A stretch of 12,082 nt of DNA from positions 1 through 12,082 of the forward strand of contig DAOUYX010000031.1 in NCBI GenBank assembly GCA_030665925.1. The letters run 5' to 3'. The notes beneath the pieces were generated by a model that saw nothing but the letters and a program-made list of their open reading frames with translations, did no database searches and was not told where the DNA came from. Below are positions 11,944 to 12,082 of the stretch, one piece after another. Source of the DNA: Methanosarcinales archaeon. Its GTDB lineage: Archaea; Halobacteriota; Syntropharchaeia; Alkanophagales; Methanospirareceae. Each line of letters opens with the position of its first letter. The first letter of the stretch is position 1. The position numbers and the translations under genes are program-made.

Positions 11944-12082
11944 TTTCGACATTGCCGTCAAAGATACAGAGGGCAAATTGCATTATGCTGGGAAGACATT
12001 TAACTGGAAGCCGCCAGAAGGTGTGACACCAAAAATAGGGGATATCCTTCGCATCTTCTTCGTGGATGTGAGCACATATACC
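11930..12082 (+). CDS. Partial gene, possible separate ligase OB-fold domain
   Basis: ATG 11930 opens a frame that runs off the window after 51 codons, so the 3' end is unknown. The visible part begins MTTYNFDIAVKDTEGKLHYA and continues GKTFNWKPPEGVTPKIGDILRIFFVDV. The GKT.n......PK.GDI..V.F pattern resembles the OB-fold of ATP-dependent DNA ligases that follows motif V. Since the upstream ligase protein lacks that domain, this may be its separated C-terminal half. The start lies inside the end of the zinc-protein gene, which suggests tight translational coupling. The assignment rests on a short fragment, and another beta-barrel domain is possible. Confidence 0.5.
   Translation, partial: MTTYNFDIAVKDTEGKLHYAGKTFNWKPPEGVTPKIGDILRIFFVDVSTYT

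Overview
The window looks like part of a tailed (head-tail, Caudoviricetes-type) virus or provirus of an archaeon. The viral assignment rests on a small terminase subunit, a complete large terminase and a portal protein. The archaeal assignment is an inference. It rests on a TATA-like box preceded by a BRE-like A/G tract about 26 nt before the portal ATG (a leaderless arrangement), T-tract terminators, and a small gene resembling the C-terminal part of archaeal primase large subunits. A methanogen or ANME-like euryarchaeal host is plausible, but the sequence does not prove it.

Layout. Positions 1-2930 hold a tightly packed + strand operon of small genes, many joined by ATGA overlaps: an HNH-like protein, a possible winged-helix protein, an acidic protein with a recombinase-tail-like domain, several unknowns, a frameshifted SWIM zinc-finger gene, a Cys-rich miniprotein and a PriL-like fragment. 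A T tract and hairpin follow. Positions 2931-4134 are mostly non-coding but rich in structure: a Gly-rich miniprotein, a possible leaderless 33-aa ORF, nested inverted repeats, three degenerate 28-29 nt repeats and the first copy of a folded element of about 90 bp.

Positions 4114-4464 are the most striking part: 351 nt with no cytosine at all on the + strand, occupied by two overlapping small genes whose ribosome-binding site lies inside a perfect 16-bp hairpin. Iterated AATGGCAC motifs follow. A RyR-domain gene (minus strand), terS, terL and a convergent PAPS-reductase-like gene (minus strand) come next. The second copy of the folded element (about 7491-7593) and three more AATGGCACC motifs close this block. 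The two folded elements are direct repeats flanking the RyR-terS-terL-PP-loop block.

Positions 7640-8238 carry two families of tandem repeats and a promoter region with two identical palindromes. These lead into the morphogenesis operon: a portal with a C-terminal ASCH-like extension, a polymerase-beta-like nucleotidyltransferase fused to a DNA-ligase adenylation domain, a small zinc-binding protein, and a partial gene that looks like the missing ligase OB domain. TerS and TerL would drive DNA packaging through the portal. The NTase/ligase genes sit where head-maturation genes normally lie, so repair or end-processing of packaged DNA is conceivable but unproven.
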